Of a DNA stretch of 7,953 nucleotides, positions 6,547 to 7,953 are shown piece after piece (the stretch's first letter is position 1; each line of letters begins with the position of its first letter). The notes beneath the pieces were generated by a model. It ran no database searches. It was not told the origin of the DNA and saw only the letters and a program-made list of their open reading frames with translations. Source of the stretch: JBEKZQ01 sp049509675 (GTDB lineage: Bacteria > Planctomycetota > Planctomycetia > Pirellulales > Thermoguttaceae); assembly GCA_049509675.1 (NCBI GenBank), contig JBEKZQ010000412.1, forward strand, positions 1 through 7,953. The letters run 5' to 3'. Made by a program: the position numbers and the translations under genes.

Positions 6547-7429
6547 ATCGCACCAGGCCGCGGGTGCGGAGATAGCCGCCGATCAACTCCTCCACAGGTA
6601 TGTCGTTGCGCGCCATCAGGTAGACCATCCCTCGCCGCGCGCAGAACTGCCGCGCCGATTCGATGAAGGCCGCCAGGGTCTGCTTGTAACGCTTCAGCAG
6701 CATGGGACTGACCGTCACCTCGGCCTCGTCGCCGTCCTCGCAGTCGACCAGTCGCAAATCGCCCTGGATGTCCGGGTCCAGCTCCTCGGTCGAGAGCACC
6801 TGGACCACATACACGTCCATCGCCTGCGAGACCAGATATCGCAGGGCCGTCTCGTATCCGGCCTTGTCCATCAGGTCGCTCAGCAGCACCACGATCCCTT
6901 TGCCCGAGTTCCGCAGGCAGAAGCTCTTGACCCCTTCGGCCAGCGAGGCGTTTTGCTCCGACTGAATCTGCTCCAGGTAGCCGAGCATCCGCCACATGCT
7001 CCGCCGGCCGCGGAACGCCGGGGCAGGCATGGCCGGCGGCTGGCCCAAGGTCTCGATCTTCACCCGATCGCTCCGCACGAGCCCCACGAAGCCCAGCGCC
7101 GCGGCAAGCTGGGTGGCATAGCGAAGCTTGCTGGGCTCCCCAAATCCCATGGAACTGCTCGTATCGATCAGGGCGTAGAAGTGCAGGTCTTCTTCTTCCA
7201 GGAACAGTTTCAGGAACAGGCGTTCCAGCCGGGCGTAGGTGTTCCAGTCGACGAACCGCAGGTCGTCGCCGGCCACGTAGTTGCGGAAGTCGGCGAACTC
7301 CACGCTCTGTCCTTTCCGCGGGCTGCGCCGCTCGCCCTTCATGCGGCCGCGAAATATCTTGCGGCTAACCAGTTCCAGCCGTTCCAGCTTGGCCAGCAGT
7401 TCCGGGGAGAGCAACGTGGAAGTGGGCAT
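6545..7429 (-). CDS. DUF58 domain protein with VWA-like fold
   Basis: This 294-aa soluble protein carries the DUF58 signature: RRSPRKGQSVEFADFRNY at 34-51, GDDLRFVDWNTYARLERLF at 54-72 and LEEEDLHFYALIDTSSSM at 77-94. The last contains a metal-site motif DTSSS (Asp89, Ser91, Ser93), with a further Asp185 in VVLLSDLMD, as in VWA-like folds. No membrane segment is visible. DUF58 genes usually lie between a MoxR AAA+ ATPase gene and BatA-type VWA genes. Here the VWA gene follows, but no MoxR gene is in the window and the upstream neighbour is divergent. The biochemical role is unknown, and an envelope or chaperone-like function is inferred from family context. ATG 7429 is preceded by C-rich minus-strand sequence with no Shine-Dalgarno motif, and a heptamer array starts within about 20 bp of it. 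Confidence 0.92.
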   Translation of the reverse strand: MPTSTLLSPELLAKLERLELVSRKIFRGRMKGERRSPRKGQSVEFADFRNYVAGDDLRFVDWNTYARLERLFLKLFLEEEDLHFYALIDTSSSMGFGEPSKLRYATQLAAALGFVGLVRSDRVKIETLGQPPAMPAPAFRGRRSMWRMLGYLEQIQSEQNASLAEGVKSFCLRNSGKGIVVLLSDLMDKAGYETALRYLVSQAMDVYVVQVLSTEELDPDIQGDLRLVDCEDGDEAEVTVSPMLLKRYKQTLAAFIESARQFCARRGMVYLMARNDIPVEELIGGYLRTRGLVR

Positions 7430-7431
7430 GG

Positions 7432-7557
7432 GGGGTGAGGGGGTAGGGATTAGGGATTAGGGATTAGGGATTAGGGATTAGGGATTAGGGATTAGGGATT
7501 AGGGATTAGGGATTAGGGATTAGGGATTAGGGATTAGGGATTGGGGATTGGGGATTG
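7432..7557. repeat. GGGATTA heptamer array with G-quadruplex potential
   Basis: Thirteen perfect tandem GGGATTA units (7446-7536) are followed by three GGGATTG units (7537-7557), with two degenerate units at 7432-7445. The plus strand therefore carries GGG tracts every 7 bases separated by four-base loops, which fits the standard G-quadruplex pattern several times over. It lies in the divergent spacer directly upstream of the DUF58 start codon. The unit differs from the known telomere heptamer TTTAGGG. Confidence 0.95.
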
Positions 7558-7564
7558 GCGTTTA

Positions 7565-7599
7565 GCGGGCGGCCACGCTTCGCGCGGTGCCCTGCCCGC
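7565..7599. repeat. GC-rich imperfect palindrome
   Basis: A 35-bp element has perfect inverted ends, GCGGGC (7565-7570) and GCCCGC (7594-7599), with a partly complementary interior (GGCCAC against GGTGCC) around ACGCTTCGCG. It could form a hairpin in DNA or RNA. No T-run follows on either strand, so it is not a standard terminator. Its size and design resemble the palindromes at 136-217, but the sequence is different. Confidence 0.6.
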
Positions 7600-7609
7600 C
7601 GTGAGGATC

Positions 7610-7651
7610 GGGATTTGAGATTTGGGATTTGAGATTTCGGATTTGAGATTT
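7610..7651. repeat. Six-unit GRGATTT heptamer array
   Basis: Six contiguous 7-base units read GGGATTT, GAGATTT, GGGATTT, GAGATTT, CGGATTT, GAGATTT, so a 14-base alternation is superimposed on the 7-base period. A degenerate unit, GAGGATC, precedes it. It ends 22 bp before the ExbD-like start codon, so it probably lies in the promoter or leader of that gene. Confidence 0.88.
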
Positions 7652-7673
7652 GCCATGCGTTAGAGGCCGCAGC

Positions 7674-7953
7674 ATGACTGTAAAGATCAACAAAGGCTCG
7701 GAGATGATGCAGCTCCCCGTGGTCCCGCTGGTGGACACGTTGTTCAACCTGCTCATCTTCTTCCTGGTGGCCACGCGGGTCGCCGAGGCGGAGCGGGAAC
7801 TGCCCGTCATGCTGCCCAGCGCCTCCGAGGCCCAGGCCATCACCAGCAAGCCGCACGAGCTGATCGTCAACGTCGACGAGCAGGGCCGCTACTTCCTGGC
7901 CGGGCAGAAGTCGGTGACGCTGCACGACCTGGACCTGGTCTTGCGGGCGGCGT
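7674..7953 (+). CDS. ExbD/TolR-like protein, N-terminal part (runs off right edge)
   Basis: The 93 visible codons match biopolymer transport proteins of the ExbD/TolR family. There is a short basic cytoplasmic N-terminus, one membrane segment at about 14-34 (LPVVPLVDTLFNLLIFFLVA) with the conserved proton-path Asp21 in PLVD, and then a periplasmic region starting ERELPVMLPSASEA and HELIVNVDEQGRYFLAG. Family members pair with ExbB/TolQ/MotA-like proteins to couple proton flow to envelope work. Such a partner is usually adjacent, but the upstream neighbour here is divergent, so it must lie downstream or elsewhere. ATG 7674 is the first in-frame start, with a weak AGAGG about 7 bases upstream; Met11 and Met12 are alternatives but would remove most of the cytoplasmic tail. 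Confidence 0.88.
   Translation, partial: MTVKINKGSEMMQLPVVPLVDTLFNLLIFFLVATRVAEAERELPVMLPSASEAQAITSKPHELIVNVDEQGRYFLAGQKSVTLHDLDLVLRAA

Noticed and set aside
7446..7557. CRISPR array or telomere
   Set aside because: Units are 7 bases with no spacers, so not CRISPR. The array is internal, between genes, and the unit is not a known telomere repeat.
7565..7599. Rho-independent terminator
   Set aside because: The hairpin lacks a T-run on either strand and lies between divergent gene starts, where no transcript is expected to end.
7527..7925. Minus-strand open frame over the repeats and the ExbD-like gene
   Set aside because: Its protein is translated repeat (NPKSQIPNLKSQ-type) plus antisense of a clear ExbD-like gene.

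Overview
The window is GC-rich, densely coded DNA with almost all genes on the minus strand. It reads like a planctomycete chromosome or a closely similar metagenomic contig. That placement is inferred from the gene families (a DUF58/VWA membrane-protein pair, ExbD-like proteins, a lysine 2,3-aminomutase next to D-Ala-D-Ala-ligase-like proteins), from starts with weak or absent Shine-Dalgarno sequences, and from intergenic DNA built of 7-base repeats and short imperfect palindromes. No marker gene fixes the taxon.

Right to left along the minus strand there are two transcription blocks. Block 1 (7429 to 3818) holds a DUF58 protein, a BatA-like VWA membrane protein whose frame is broken near 5664-5667, and a class I SAM-dependent methyltransferase, followed by a possible intrinsic terminator at 3766-3791. 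Block 2 (3586 to the left edge) holds lysine 2,3-aminomutase (kamA), a 335-aa ATP-grasp ligase overlapping its stop codon by one base, a phage-type DNA N6-adenine methyltransferase of clearly lower GC, and the start of a second ATP-grasp-like protein that runs off the edge. On the right, an ExbD/TolR-like gene is divergent on the plus strand and also incomplete.

Block 2 suggests a small pathway. KamA would make beta-lysine from L-lysine, since both lysine-specifying Asp residues of the family are present, and one or two ATP-grasp enzymes could then join an amino acid to another molecule. The product is unknown. The adenine methyltransferase looks like a later insertion into this operon. The second ATP-grasp gene loses recognisable family sequence exactly where two tandem copies of a ~38-bp REP-like palindrome lie, so it may be truncated or fused.

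The intergenic DNA of block 1 is unusual. The DUF58-VWA spacer (6484-6546) is nine consecutive 7-base units. The divergent DUF58/ExbD spacer (7430-7673) holds a 16-unit heptamer array with G-quadruplex potential, a GC-rich hairpin, and a second six-unit heptamer array. The unit sequence differs at each site, but the 7-base period and a loose purine-rich pattern are shared.
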